Shown here one piece after another: positions 12,920-21,996 of a stretch of 64,000 bases of DNA. The notes below the pieces were generated by a model that saw only the letters and a list, made by a program, of their open reading frames with translations, made no database searches and had not been told where the DNA came from. This DNA is from a virus. Position 1 is the first letter of the stretch, and each line of letters starts with the position of its first letter. The position numbers and the translations under genes are program-made. The DNA lies in the IMG/VR virus record IMGVR_UViG_3300025162_000052, positions 1 to 64,000 of that record; one strand, 5' to 3'.

Positions 12920-13426
12920 ATGGAACTTAAAAAGAGAATATCAGAAGAAGTAGAAAAACTACTTAATGAACGAATTAAAGGTGAATATCAATCAGCATAC
13001 ATTTATTGGGCTATGTCTAATTGGTGTGATTGTTATGGATTCTTTAAAGCTAAAGATAAATATCGTAAGTATGGTGATGAAGAAATTAGTCATGCTAGAA
13101 AATTAGAAGATTATATTAATGATAGGAATGGTAAAGTAGTGTTACAAGTTATTCCTGTACCACAACAAGAATTTAAATCATTACTAGATGTTATTACTAA
13201 ATCTTATGAGCATGAACAAGTAGTAACAGATAATTATACTAAATTAGCAAGTGCAATATTTAATACTGATAAAGTAACGTTTGCAGAATTACAATGGTTT
13301 GTTACTGAACAAATAGAAGAAGAAGCTAAGTTTGCTGATGCTATTATATTTGCTAACAGATTAGGTATTACAGATGAAACAACTGGTGTAGAGTTAGCAG
13401 AATTAGAAGATTTTCTTACTAAATAA
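12920..13426 (+). CDS. ftnA-like: Ferritin (bacterial FtnA type)
   Basis: 168 aa, the usual length of a bacterial non-haem ferritin subunit, with four helices plus a short fifth. The ferroxidase-site residues are all present: Glu22 (GEYQSAY), Glu55 and His58 (GDEEISHARK), Glu99 (SYEHEQVV), and Gln131 and Glu134 (EQIEEEAKFA). The family forms 24-subunit cages that oxidise Fe(II) and store Fe(III). Nothing is truncated and the start is the first ATG, 2 nt after the previous stop. Base composition matches its neighbours. Phage ferritins are very rare; possible roles are iron control or protection against oxidative DNA damage. Confidence 0.93.
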   Translation: MELKKRISEEVEKLLNERIKGEYQSAYIYWAMSNWCDCYGFFKAKDKYRKYGDEEISHARKLEDYINDRNGKVVLQVIPVPQQEFKSLLDVITKSYEHEQVVTDNYTKLASAIFNTDKVTFAELQWFVTEQIEEEAKFADAIIFANRLGITDETTGVELAELEDFLTK

Positions 13427-13428
13427 AT

Positions 13429-13629
13429 GTGGTTTTAACATTAGATCAAGTTAAAGTACTAGCAGATAGACTATGTAACCGTACAGGAATAAAATATATA
13501 GTCTATTTATGCAGTACTGGAACTTACGAATTAACTGAAATTAATAATAGAAGTAAGTTGAAAAAAGAACAAATAAAATACATAACTGGAGAAAATAATG
13601 GTAAAACAAGTACGATTAGGAGTAAATGA
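13429..13629 (+). CDS. Hypothetical protein, 66 aa (GTG start)
   Basis: The frame begins with GTG at 13429 (MVLTLDQVKVLADRLC). The overlapping ATG at 13427 is out of frame and stops after three codons. The protein has KVLADRLCNRTGIKYIVYL, which resembles the beginning of small alpha/beta proteins, and a Lys-rich C-terminus. It overlaps the next gene by 32 nt. No family recognised. Confidence 0.6.
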   Translation: MVLTLDQVKVLADRLCNRTGIKYIVYLCSTGTYELTEINNRSKLKKEQIKYITGENNGKTSTIRSK

Positions 13630-13996
13630 ACTTACCTTCTATAAATCATATATAGGAATAATAAATATTTTATATAAGTTAGAACTTACTAGACAACAAC
13701 AATATATGTTTGCTGAATTGTTATATCAGAATAATAAGTATAAAGATTTAACTAGAGAAGAACGAAATGTAATTATATTTAGTACTGTTATTCGAAAGGA
13801 AATGATGGATAGATTAAAAGTAGATGTAGGTACATTTAATAATAATATAAGTTTATTTAGAAAACAAAAGGGATTACAAGGAAGTATTATACAAGGTAAA
13901 GAGTTAAATGAAAATTATATAGTATATCCAGATAAAGATAATCAAATTAATATTAATTTACAAATAAACTATGGTACAACTCCAGGTATTAAATGA
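13598..13996 (+). CDS. Putative helix-turn-helix protein, 132 aa
   Basis: An N-terminal helical domain (TFYKSYIGIINILYKLELTR, QQQYMFAELLY) is followed by TREERNVIIFSTVIRKEM and RLKVDVGTFNNNISLFRKQKGL, which fits a helix-turn-helix or winged-helix read as two helices with a turn at DVGT. Proteins with this layout occur just before the terminase in related phages. DNA binding is inferred, not proven. Confidence 0.7.
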   Translation: MVKQVRLGVNELTFYKSYIGIINILYKLELTRQQQYMFAELLYQNNKYKDLTREERNVIIFSTVIRKEMMDRLKVDVGTFNNNISLFRKQKGLQGSIIQGKELNENYIVYPDKDNQININLQINYGTTPGIK

Positions 13997-14243
13997 TATA
14001 GTTAGAAATAAAAAAGATGGTACTCAAAAGTTAATAGCTAAAAATATTAAATGTAGAATATGGGTTAGACCAGATAGAATATTAAGTGTTGGTGAAATAA
14101 TACGAAATAAGAATAATATATATAAAACTAGATGTGAAGTTAGTGTTGAGAATGTTGGTAATCTTATAGTTAATATTAATGTTGATAAGTTAATAGATTT
14201 GTTAAGTAAAAATAAACCATTGGTAGGATATGTCAGACGTTAA
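13971..14243 (+). CDS. Hypothetical beta-rich protein, 90 aa
   Basis: Alternating hydrophobic strands (KCRIWVRPDRILSVGEIIR, CEVSVENVGNLIVNIN) followed by a short basic C-terminus (GYVRR). It overlaps both neighbours by 14-26 nt. No recognisable family. Perhaps a small adaptor linked to packaging, as its position near the terminase would suggest. Confidence 0.65.
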   Translation: MVQLQVLNDIVRNKKDGTQKLIAKNIKCRIWVRPDRILSVGEIIRNKNNIYKTRCEVSVENVGNLIVNINVDKLIDLLSKNKPLVGYVRR

Positions 14244-14514
14244 CAGAATACAGGAACAGGAAGGGGTTATTAAGTTATATAGAGAATTAGCACAAGTACA
14301 TAATATTCCTATAGCAGAAATTAGAATAATAGTTCGTAGTCAATTTGCATTAATAGCAGATAATATTAGAAATACTAATTTAGAAGATAGTACTACTTAT
14401 GATTATGCAAGATTAGTTAATTTTGGAGTATTTTGTATAGATAAATCTGCAATAAATAAATATTTTAGATACAAAAAAATCAATGACAAATTACATAGTG
14501 AGTCTTTGGGGTAG
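14230..14514 (+). CDS. Hypothetical protein, 94 aa, with HU/IHF-like phrase
   Basis: Helical N-terminus followed by IPIAEIRIIVRSQFALIADN and DYARLVNFGVFCIDKSAI. The pairing of a conserved SQF helix with a fGxF strand is found in small phage proteins encoded upstream of the terminase and recalls the helix-strand order of HU/IHF proteins. It ends with TAG, showing that amber is a normal stop here. Overlaps the next gene by 32 nt. Confidence 0.68.
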   Translation: MSDVNRIQEQEGVIKLYRELAQVHNIPIAEIRIIVRSQFALIADNIRNTNLEDSTTYDYARLVNFGVFCIDKSAINKYFRYKKINDKLHSESLG

Positions 14515-14950
14515 AGAGTATAATATTAAAGAAACTACATCTATAGAATGTATGACTGAAGATACATTATATGAATGTAAATGTGGTAATAAATTTATAT
14601 GTAAACGGGGATATAAACCACAATATAAGTATGATAATGATGATATAAAGAAAATGGTTAAAAATAACCCTATACTATATTATGGTAATCAAAAAAATAT
14701 GGATGAAGACTTTAAAACATGTGAGTGTGGTAATAGATTTAACAATATGAAATTATTATATCCTAAATATATCCCATCTATAGCTCCTACAATTAGAATT
14801 AGAACTGAACCGGATTTAGATATTAGTTATCATGAAGATGAAAGAAAACAAACTAATTGGTGGGAATTAGGTGGTGGTGTAGAAGAGTATAAAGATATAC
14901 ATCATGGGGATGACCCACATAATAATGATAGAGTAATAAGACAAACATGA
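14483..14950 (+). CDS. Zinc-ribbon-like protein, 155 aa
   Basis: Two CxCG knuckles are visible: YECKCGNKFICKRG (Cys32, Cys34) and KTCECGNRFNNMK (about residues 79-81). They could bind one zinc as a ribbon of the CxC...CxC type. The C-terminal half is acidic and His/Asp-rich (EEYKDIHHGDDPHNND). Role unknown; small zinc ribbons near the terminase often act in DNA binding or late transcription. Confidence 0.7.
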   Translation: MTNYIVSLWGREYNIKETTSIECMTEDTLYECKCGNKFICKRGYKPQYKYDNDDIKKMVKNNPILYYGNQKNMDEDFKTCECGNRFNNMKLLYPKYIPSIAPTIRIRTEPDLDISYHEDERKQTNWWELGGGVEEYKDIHHGDDPHNNDRVIRQT

Positions 14951-15525
14951 ATAAATTAATAGAACTTAATAGTGAAAATAATTTAGTTATACAACCAGAA
15001 GCATTAGTTATAGATGCTTATGCTGTTGTATGGAATAGAGATAAAAGTAAAGATAAAAAGTTGGCGATCAAAGAATTAACATTTGTATATTTTATGTGTA
15101 GTTTAGATAGATTAAATGTATATAAAGAATATGTACCAGAAGAACGGTTAAAAATGATAAAAGAAGACATGATGCCTAAAGATTGGAAAGTAGATAAAAT
15201 AATAAAAGATGCTATAGAACAATATAAAAAACATAATTATTCAGCTACTACAGAATTAGTAATTGCTGCACAAAAAGCTGCTGATAATTTAAAGAAGTTC
15301 TTTGAGGAAATAGATTTAAATGAACGAGATACTGATACAGGAAAACCTATTCATAAGGCAACAGACTTAATGCGAAATTTAAAAGAGATGGCAGGAGTAC
15401 GTAAAGGGTTACAAGAGTTACTACAAATGGAAGAAGAAGAAAAGACAGACAAAGGTAAAGTTAGAGGTGGTGGTAGAATAGGATTATTTGAAAATCATAA
15501 AATGGACAAACAAATAAATATTTAA
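14947..15525 (+). CDS. Conserved-type protein upstream of terminase, 192 aa
   Basis: Mostly helical, with AVVWNRDKSKDKKLAIKELT, FMCSLDRLNVYKEYVPEERL, an Ala-rich helix (ELVIAAQKAADNLKKFFEEI) and a basic, Gly-rich C-terminus (KGKVRGGGRIG). Position two genes before TerL makes a packaging partner (small-terminase role) possible, but no small-terminase helix-turn-helix is visible. It starts 4 nt before the preceding stop (ATGA). Confidence 0.75.
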   Translation: MNKLIELNSENNLVIQPEALVIDAYAVVWNRDKSKDKKLAIKELTFVYFMCSLDRLNVYKEYVPEERLKMIKEDMMPKDWKVDKIIKDAIEQYKKHNYSATTELVIAAQKAADNLKKFFEEIDLNERDTDTGKPIHKATDLMRNLKEMAGVRKGLQELLQMEEEEKTDKGKVRGGGRIGLFENHKMDKQINI

Positions 15526-15526
15526 T

Positions 15527-15847
15527 ATGAGTAATAAATATTACCCAATAGACTTTGCTTATGAAAGAGTAGGAGGAGGAATTGATTTTGTAGGAATACA
15601 TAATCAAATGCCTGGTATAAATTATGGATATTTTTATATAGATTTTGAATGTGACGACAAAGAATATTTTAGAAAAGGTAATGTATTAGTTGATAATACA
15701 GGAAAATATCAAATAGAGTTAATAGATGAGCCTATTAATTTTAAATATAGAATAAATAGATATAAATGTAGAGTTAATAGTACTAATCCTAATAGTTATA
15801 TTCCTGTAGAAAGATTACAGAAAGGGGTACTATGGAAAAAGTTATAA
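15527..15847 (+). CDS. Hypothetical protein, 106 aa
   Basis: Beta-rich protein (YERVGGGIDFVGIHNQM, KGNVLVDNTGKYQIELIDEP) of unknown family that overlaps the terminase start by 16 nt. Small size, beta content and position would suit a head or packaging accessory protein. I cannot be more specific. Confidence 0.7.
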   Translation: MSNKYYPIDFAYERVGGGIDFVGIHNQMPGINYGYFYIDFECDDKEYFRKGNVLVDNTGKYQIELIDEPINFKYRINRYKCRVNSTNPNSYIPVERLQKGVLWKKL

Positions 15848-18072
15848 AGAAATATGATATACCAGAAAATATAATAGAATTTAATATCCCTATACCAATA
15901 GATGATAATGAGTTATCAACTACATTAGGGCAGTCATATCCACCAGATAGTTTTGAATATAAAATAGTACAGCATTTTTGTAATGGAGAAAAGTTACCAG
16001 ACTTCTCTCCATTTTTGCTTACTAGACAATTCTTTCAAGAAAATGGATATTATACTAATTTACGATATAATGGACACCCAGATAGTGCATATTTTAAATT
16101 TTGGGAGTCAGAACAACGTAAATGTATAGATGGTATAGATTGTGATATAGATAGACAAATATGGAAAATAACAGGATATTATTATTGGTATTTAACATTT
16201 AGTCCAATACATAGAGTAAAAGAAATAGGTAAAAATCCTATAACTGGTAAAGTAATGTCAGAACGTACTTATGCATTACCTGATATATATGATATAGACT
16301 ATTTTTGGTTTTTATATGTAGATGAAGCTAGAAATCGTGGGCAACATGCTAGTTGTTTAAAGAAAAGAGGTATTGGTTTTTCATTTAAAGCTATGAGTAT
16401 GTTAACTCGTAATTTTTATATGATACCAAAGAGTAAAGGATATGCTGTGGCGGAATCATGGGATTATCTAACTAAAAAAGATGGTTTAATTAATAAGGTA
16501 TCGGAACATTTAGCATTTATAGATGAATTTACAGCATTTGGTAAAAGGCGTCAAGTAAAAGATACTGATGAGTTAAGAAGAACATCATATTGGGAAACTG
16601 ATCCTGAAACTGGTAATAAAATACAAAAAGGTTATATGTCAGAAATGATAGCTATAACACTAGAAGGTAAGCCAGATAAAATGAGAGGGCTTAGGGGTCA
16701 ATTAATATTATACGAAGAGTCAGGTAATAATGCATGTATACAACAAGCATGGGAGATTAGTAGGAGTTCTGTAGAAGCTGGAGACTATGTGTATGGACAG
16801 TTAATATCGTTTGGAACTGGTGGCACAATTGGTAGTGGGTTTGAGGGGTTAGAGCGTATGACTAGAGATCCTAATAGTTTTAATATATATGGAATACCTA
16901 ATATATGGGAACGAAATAGGATACGACAACGAATAGGATTTTTTGTACCAGATTATATATGTAGAGAAGGTAATATAGATAAACATGGTAATTCAGACAT
17001 ATGTACTGCACTACAATCTGAGTTAAAAGAAAGAGAGACTAAAAAAGGTAATCCATTAGTATTAAGACAAAGAATGGCAGAGCATCCATTTACTATAGAT
17101 GATGCTATTATGCGAACTGATGGTAGTCCATTTGATCTACAAATGATACGTGAACAAAAAGCAGAGTTAATGGTTAATCCTATATATAAAGGGAGTGCTT
17201 ATGTAGGAGAGATGATAATTAAAACTGATGGTATAGTAGACTTTAAAGTAAACCCCATATTAAAACCTATAATGGAATTTGATACTAAAAAGGGTAAACG
17301 ACTAGAGGAACAAGATGGGTGTATAGTTATTTATGAAATGCCTGTACCAGATAGTAAAGGAAAAATAGGTTTTGGATGGTATGTAGCAGGAACAGATCCT
17401 ATTAATCTTGATAGAGATGATGTGAAGGATAATTTTTCATTAGCTAGTACATTTATATTAAATAGATTTACTAGACGTATAGTAGCTGAATATACAGGTA
17501 GACCAAGATTAGCTGCTACATTTTATGAACAATTACGTAGATTATTACTATTTTATAATTGTCAAACACTATTAGAAGTAAATATAGTAGGTGTATTTGA
17601 ACATTTTAATAAATATAATTGTACACATTTATTAGCTGAAACTCCATCATTATTTAGGGATATGAATATAGGTGCTAGGGGAATGGGTAATAATATAGGT
17701 GTTAAATCTGACCCACGTGGGCAAGTTAAAGCATTAGGTAGACAATATATAATAAAATGGATGGAAGAAGTTATAGAGAATGAAGTAACGGAAAATGGAG
17801 AAGTAAAGACACGATTCATGTGTAACACTATCAGAAGTATTCCATTACTACAAGAAATGGAACAGTGGTGTAAAGAAGGTAATTATGATAGAATAGACGC
17901 ATTAAGTTATGCATTATTACATTTAGAGGAAAAAGTTAAGATAGTTCAGGATAGAACAAATACTCATAAAAGTGTATTAAATGATCCATTTTGGCATAAA
18001 TTATCTGGTAATAGAACTAAACAACCTGCTATAACTATAGATAGAAATGGTATGATAAAAGTACATAATTAA
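15832..18072 (+). CDS. terL: Large terminase subunit (TerL)
   Basis: 746 aa. The ATPase domain has a Walker A-like segment around residues 175-185 (CLKKRGIGFSFKAM, lacking the usual GKT but typical of this phage group) and a Walker B with catalytic Glu around residue 292 (LILYEESGNN). The nuclease domain shows AGTDPINLDRDD around residue 520 and later acidic residues in RIDALSYALL. It translocates DNA into the prohead through the portal and cuts concatemers. A promoter lies between this gene and the portal gene. Confidence 0.93.
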   Translation: MEKVIKKYDIPENIIEFNIPIPIDDNELSTTLGQSYPPDSFEYKIVQHFCNGEKLPDFSPFLLTRQFFQENGYYTNLRYNGHPDSAYFKFWESEQRKCIDGIDCDIDRQIWKITGYYYWYLTFSPIHRVKEIGKNPITGKVMSERTYALPDIYDIDYFWFLYVDEARNRGQHASCLKKRGIGFSFKAMSMLTRNFYMIPKSKGYAVAESWDYLTKKDGLINKVSEHLAFIDEFTAFGKRRQVKDTDELRRTSYWETDPETGNKIQKGYMSEMIAITLEGKPDKMRGLRGQLILYEESGNNACIQQAWEISRSSVEAGDYVYGQLISFGTGGTIGSGFEGLERMTRDPNSFNIYGIPNIWERNRIRQRIGFFVPDYICREGNIDKHGNSDICTALQSELKERETKKGNPLVLRQRMAEHPFTIDDAIMRTDGSPFDLQMIREQKAELMVNPIYKGSAYVGEMIIKTDGIVDFKVNPILKPIMEFDTKKGKRLEEQDGCIVIYEMPVPDSKGKIGFGWYVAGTDPINLDRDDVKDNFSLASTFILNRFTRRIVAEYTGRPRLAATFYEQLRRLLLFYNCQTLLEVNIVGVFEHFNKYNCTHLLAETPSLFRDMNIGARGMGNNIGVKSDPRGQVKALGRQYIIKWMEEVIENEVTENGEVKTRFMCNTIRSIPLLQEMEQWCKEGNYDRIDALSYALLHLEEKVKIVQDRTNTHKSVLNDPFWHKLSGNRTKQPAITIDRNGMIKVHN

Positions 18073-18114
18073 AAAAATTATCTATACCAATTTTTTTTTA
18101 TGAGAATTTATAAT

Positions 18115-18122
18115 TATCTTTG
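18115..18122 (+). promoter_or_regulatory. Putative promoter before portal gene
   Basis: TATCTTTG matches the -7 TAnnTTTG consensus 30 nt before the portal start, in the 79-nt gap after TerL. The -33 region is only a T-run (18091-18099) without a clear TTTG, so this is weaker than the promoters at 7227 and 20686. Confidence 0.45.
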
Positions 18123-18151
18123 CTGGTAATTGAAATTTAATAATTAAAATA

Positions 18152-20617
18152 ATGATAACAGGTTTAAGTATTACATCTAGTGTATTCCCAAGTCAATTAG
18201 TTGATACTGAGAAGAAACAAGATGAAAAATGGCAAAAAGATTGTGTAGATGGCGGTATTAATAAAGTACTCTACACAAATGATTATATGAGAAAGAGTAA
18301 GCAAGATAAAGTAGAGAACTATAGTATAGTTCATGGCAAATTTGATAGGAAAAAATTACTAGCACATCTTAATCCATTAATGTTGGAACAGGATGATATG
18401 GATGATGATGTATATGAATTATTTGGAGATTCAGATGGGTATGCTATTATATTAGCACCATTAAAGACATTATTTGGTGAAGAATTAAAACGTAATTTTG
18501 ATCCTAGAGCTTATGTAGTAAATGCAGATGCAGTAAGTGAGAAGGAAAGACTTATTAAAGATAAAGTTAATAAATTTTTAGATGAATTATTACAAGAGCA
18601 ATTAAGTGAAGATGAAGTAAAGAAACGAACTGAGCAACTATTACAATGGAAAAATAAAGATGCTCAGACTATACATGAAACAATGGCTAATAATACATTA
18701 AAACATTTTCTACCTAAACAACAGTTTAAATGGAAGATGAATGATTGTTGGAAAGATTTATGTATAGCTGCTGAAGAATCTGTATATATAGGAGATGCTA
18801 ACGGTGAGCCTTATATAAGAAAAACTAATCCATTACAAATAATGTGGTATGGTAATGGGCAGTCTAATAAAATACAAGATGCTACTATTATAGTAGAATG
18901 GGGATACTATAGTATATCTGCTATATTAACAGAATTTGGTAAAAAGATAAAAGAAGAAGATTTAATTAAATTAGAAAATTATCTTAATTATGGGACAACA
19001 TCTAGTGGTAGTTTAATTAAAACTGCACAAGTAGCACCATTTGTAAATATACACAATGTAATGTTACCATTAGATGATATGTCATATTCTGAAACAGGAT
19101 TTTCCCCATTTGGTTATACATGGTATGATAGACAAGGTAATATTCTAGTAGTAAGAGTAAATTGGTTGTCTCAACGTAAAATTGGTGATTTAAGTTATCC
19201 AGATGAATTTGGAGAGACTCAGCATAAATTTGTACCTGAATGGTATAAAGTTAATAAAGATGTTGGAGAAACTGTAGATTGGTTTTGGATAAATGAGTGG
19301 ATGTCTGGTATTAAAATAGGATATGATATTTATGCTGATATTAAAGTTAATGAAGTTCAGTATAGAAGTATAACTAATCCAGCAATATGTAGACCACCTT
19401 ATGTAGGTATAGTATCTAATATTAATAGTGGTAGAGCATATAGTATAGTAGATTCTATTAAAGAATTTGCTTATGAATATATAGTATATGCTAAAAAGTT
19501 AAAACACCTATGGTTAACTAACTTAGGTAGAATTGCCAATATAGATACTGCTAGTATTCCTACAGGTATGATGGAAGATGGTAGTAAATGGGATTTAAAA
19601 CGTTGGTTTAATTTTATAAAAACACATCGTATAGCACTACGTAATAGTTTTCAAGAAGATAATAAAGGACATGCTGTAGGTAATATGCAGTCTCAAACTG
19701 GTTATATAGATATGACTGCTACTACTGAGATTGACCAAATAATAAGATATTTAGAGTATATAGAATCTAAAATAGATAAACTTAGTGGAGTTAGCCCACA
19801 AAGACAAGGTGATATAGCACCTTCTCAAGGATTAGGTACAAGTAATCAAGCTGTAGCGTATTCAGCAACTCAAACAGAGGATTTGTTTAATATGCATGAG
19901 GAATTTAAACTAGATGTATTAAGATTCTTTTTAGAACAAGCTAAATGGTGTTTAAAAGATAAAAAAGTATTAGTACAAAATATACTAGATGACCAACAAA
20001 TAAAACTAATAGAGATTGATGGTGCATTATTTTCAGAAGCAGAATATGATATACAAATAACTAATTCGTATAAATTACAAGAATTTGAACGTATATTAAA
20101 AGGTGATATATTAAGTAGAGCTGTACAAAATGGGTCAGTACAAATATCTGATGTAGCTGAAATGATGTTGTCAAATAGTCCAACTGATATGATTAATAGA
20201 TTAAAAGTTGGAGAAAATAAAAAGATAGAAATGGAACAACAAAATCAGCAACAACAATTACAAATGCAACAAAAACAATTAGATGTACAAAGAGAAATGT
20301 TAGCATTACAGCATAAAAATAAATTAGAAGAAATGGCTTTCCAAAGAGAAACTGATATGATGAAATTACAATTGCAATTACAAGATAAAGCTAATGCTGA
20401 TGTATTTGGTCAATATTATAAAGATACTAATTTAAATGGTATAGATGATAATATAGAATTAAAAAAACAAGAATTAGTTAATACTGATAAAGAAAAACAA
20501 AGAACACATGATGCAACACAATCAGAAAAAGATCGTAAACTACAGTTAGACTTGACTGAAAAAGATAATCAGACTAAATTAAAGATAGCTCATAGTAAAA
20601 AAAGTACAACTAATTAA
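18152..20617 (+). CDS. Portal protein
   Basis: 821 aa directly after TerL, the expected place and length for a crAss-like portal. The N-terminal two thirds contain conserved wing and stem elements (SYPDEFGETQHKFVPEWYKV, ITNPAICRPPYVGIVSNINS, IESKIDKLSGVSPQRQGDIA). Residues about 690-820 form a Gln/Lys-rich coiled coil, probably the crown or barrel facing the capsid interior. It forms the dodecameric vertex ring for DNA entry and exit. Confidence 0.9.
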   Translation: MITGLSITSSVFPSQLVDTEKKQDEKWQKDCVDGGINKVLYTNDYMRKSKQDKVENYSIVHGKFDRKKLLAHLNPLMLEQDDMDDDVYELFGDSDGYAIILAPLKTLFGEELKRNFDPRAYVVNADAVSEKERLIKDKVNKFLDELLQEQLSEDEVKKRTEQLLQWKNKDAQTIHETMANNTLKHFLPKQQFKWKMNDCWKDLCIAAEESVYIGDANGEPYIRKTNPLQIMWYGNGQSNKIQDATIIVEWGYYSISAILTEFGKKIKEEDLIKLENYLNYGTTSSGSLIKTAQVAPFVNIHNVMLPLDDMSYSETGFSPFGYTWYDRQGNILVVRVNWLSQRKIGDLSYPDEFGETQHKFVPEWYKVNKDVGETVDWFWINEWMSGIKIGYDIYADIKVNEVQYRSITNPAICRPPYVGIVSNINSGRAYSIVDSIKEFAYEYIVYAKKLKHLWLTNLGRIANIDTASIPTGMMEDGSKWDLKRWFNFIKTHRIALRNSFQEDNKGHAVGNMQSQTGYIDMTATTEIDQIIRYLEYIESKIDKLSGVSPQRQGDIAPSQGLGTSNQAVAYSATQTEDLFNMHEEFKLDVLRFFLEQAKWCLKDKKVLVQNILDDQQIKLIEIDGALFSEAEYDIQITNSYKLQEFERILKGDILSRAVQNGSVQISDVAEMMLSNSPTDMINRLKVGENKKIEMEQQNQQQQLQMQQKQLDVQREMLALQHKNKLEEMAFQRETDMMKLQLQLQDKANADVFGQYYKDTNLNGIDDNIELKKQELVNTDKEKQRTHDATQSEKDRKLQLDLTEKDNQTKLKIAHSKKSTTN

Positions 20618-20685
20618 TAGTTATCTATTTGTAATAAAAATATAGTGTCAATAGCTATAATTAAAGTTTATTTTGACTCTAAAAA

Positions 20686-20718
20686 TTTGTAAAATGACAA
20701 TTAATATAATTAAATTTG
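20686..20718 (+). promoter_or_regulatory. Bacteroidetes-type promoter for the capsid operon
   Basis: -33 TTTG (20686-20689), a 21-nt spacer and -7 TAAATTTG (20711-20718), 16 nt before the next start codon. With the terminator at 26997-27034 it would define one late unit covering the acidic head protein through the 487-aa structural protein. Confidence 0.7.
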
Positions 20719-20733
20719 TGAGATTTAAAAAAA

Positions 20734-21969
20734 ATGGCAAAATCTATTTATGATGATGACGACCAAGTAACATTGGTTATTCCAGATGATGATGATATAT
20801 TTAATCTACCTAAAATGTTTGAAGGAGATGGAACTGATATATCTAGTGTTCCTAAAGGTGGTGAAATTATAGATAAAACAGCAGAAATAGAAAAGACTAT
20901 TAAAGCTACATCTAAAAAGAAACCTATAGAAAAAGAAGAAGTTCTTTTATCTACAGAAGATGATGATGATGTTATAAAACCAGAGAATGATGATGAAGAT
21001 GAACAAGAAGAACCCAAGTCTACATCTAAAGATAAAAAGACTAAACAATCTGAGAAAAAAGTAGAAACTAAAAAGGATAATAAAAAAGCAGAAGTAGAAG
21101 CTCCTACTTATGAATTAGATTATAATCCTATACTCCAAAGGTTAAAAGAGAAAGAAGTACTTACTATAGATTTACCAGAAAATGTAGAATCTGATGAAGA
21201 TTTGTTAAATGTATTTGAACAAGAAGCTATCGCATATAAAAATGATTATCATAATTATATGGATAGTAAATATAATGGTTTACTTACGTATTTAGAAGAA
21301 GGAGGGGACGCATTAAATTTCTTTAAAACAGTTAAAGAAAATAATTATGATGAAATAGAATTTGATAAAATTAGAGAAGATCAAACAGCTAAAGAAAAAG
21401 CATATATTGATTTTTATAAAACTAAAGATATGGACGATGAAGATATTATGCGTAATATGAAACGTGCAAAAGATTTAGAAGAATTTAATATTGAAGTAGA
21501 AAAAATATATCCTAAACTTCAAAAACAAAGTAAACAACAAAAAGAAACGTTAAAAAAGGAAGCTAAAGAAAAAGAACAAAAAAGAGTAGATCAAGAAAAG
21601 ATATTATACCATAATATTTCTAGTACTATTCTAAAATCTGAAGAACTTATTCCTACGATTAAACTTAAAGAAAGTGACAAAAAAGCAATTACTAAATTAG
21701 CAGTATCTAATGATGTATTTAATAAATTATCACAAGACCCAGTAAAAAGTAGAATATTATTATCTGCATTAGCACATTATGGTATTTTAGATGGAAATTG
21801 GGATAAAATTATAAAGAATATTGAAACAGGTAAAGTTAAGGAGTTAAAGTCACAGTTCTTAAAGAATCCTAGTAAAGGTAGTGAGACTAATGTTGATTTA
21901 ACTAATAATGATGATGACATTGGTGGAAGTATCGCTAAGAGTTACATGAAAACGTTTGCTAAACGGTAA
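20734..21969 (+). CDS. Acidic head protein, scaffold candidate
   Basis: 411 aa. Residues 1-30 and 70-120 are strongly acidic with runs of Asp (YDDDDQVTLVIPDDDDIF), followed by Lys/Glu-rich helices likely to be coiled coil (residues about 240-310). It sits between portal and major capsid protein, the usual place for scaffold or protease-scaffold genes. The extreme charge and coiled coil fit a scaffolding role. No protease motif seen. Confidence 0.75.
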   Translation: MAKSIYDDDDQVTLVIPDDDDIFNLPKMFEGDGTDISSVPKGGEIIDKTAEIEKTIKATSKKKPIEKEEVLLSTEDDDDVIKPENDDEDEQEEPKSTSKDKKTKQSEKKVETKKDNKKAEVEAPTYELDYNPILQRLKEKEVLTIDLPENVESDEDLLNVFEQEAIAYKNDYHNYMDSKYNGLLTYLEEGGDALNFFKTVKENNYDEIEFDKIREDQTAKEKAYIDFYKTKDMDDEDIMRNMKRAKDLEEFNIEVEKIYPKLQKQSKQQKETLKKEAKEKEQKRVDQEKILYHNISSTILKSEELIPTIKLKESDKKAITKLAVSNDVFNKLSQDPVKSRILLSALAHYGILDGNWDKIIKNIETGKVKELKSQFLKNPSKGSETNVDLTNNDDDIGGSIAKSYMKTFAKR

Positions 21970-21996
21970 AATTTTAAACTCAATAAATAAATAACA

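Noticed and set aside
20748-21017. Minus-strand frame rich in Ser opposite the acidic head protein
   Set aside because: It is the complement of Asp/Glu codon runs in the real plus-strand gene.
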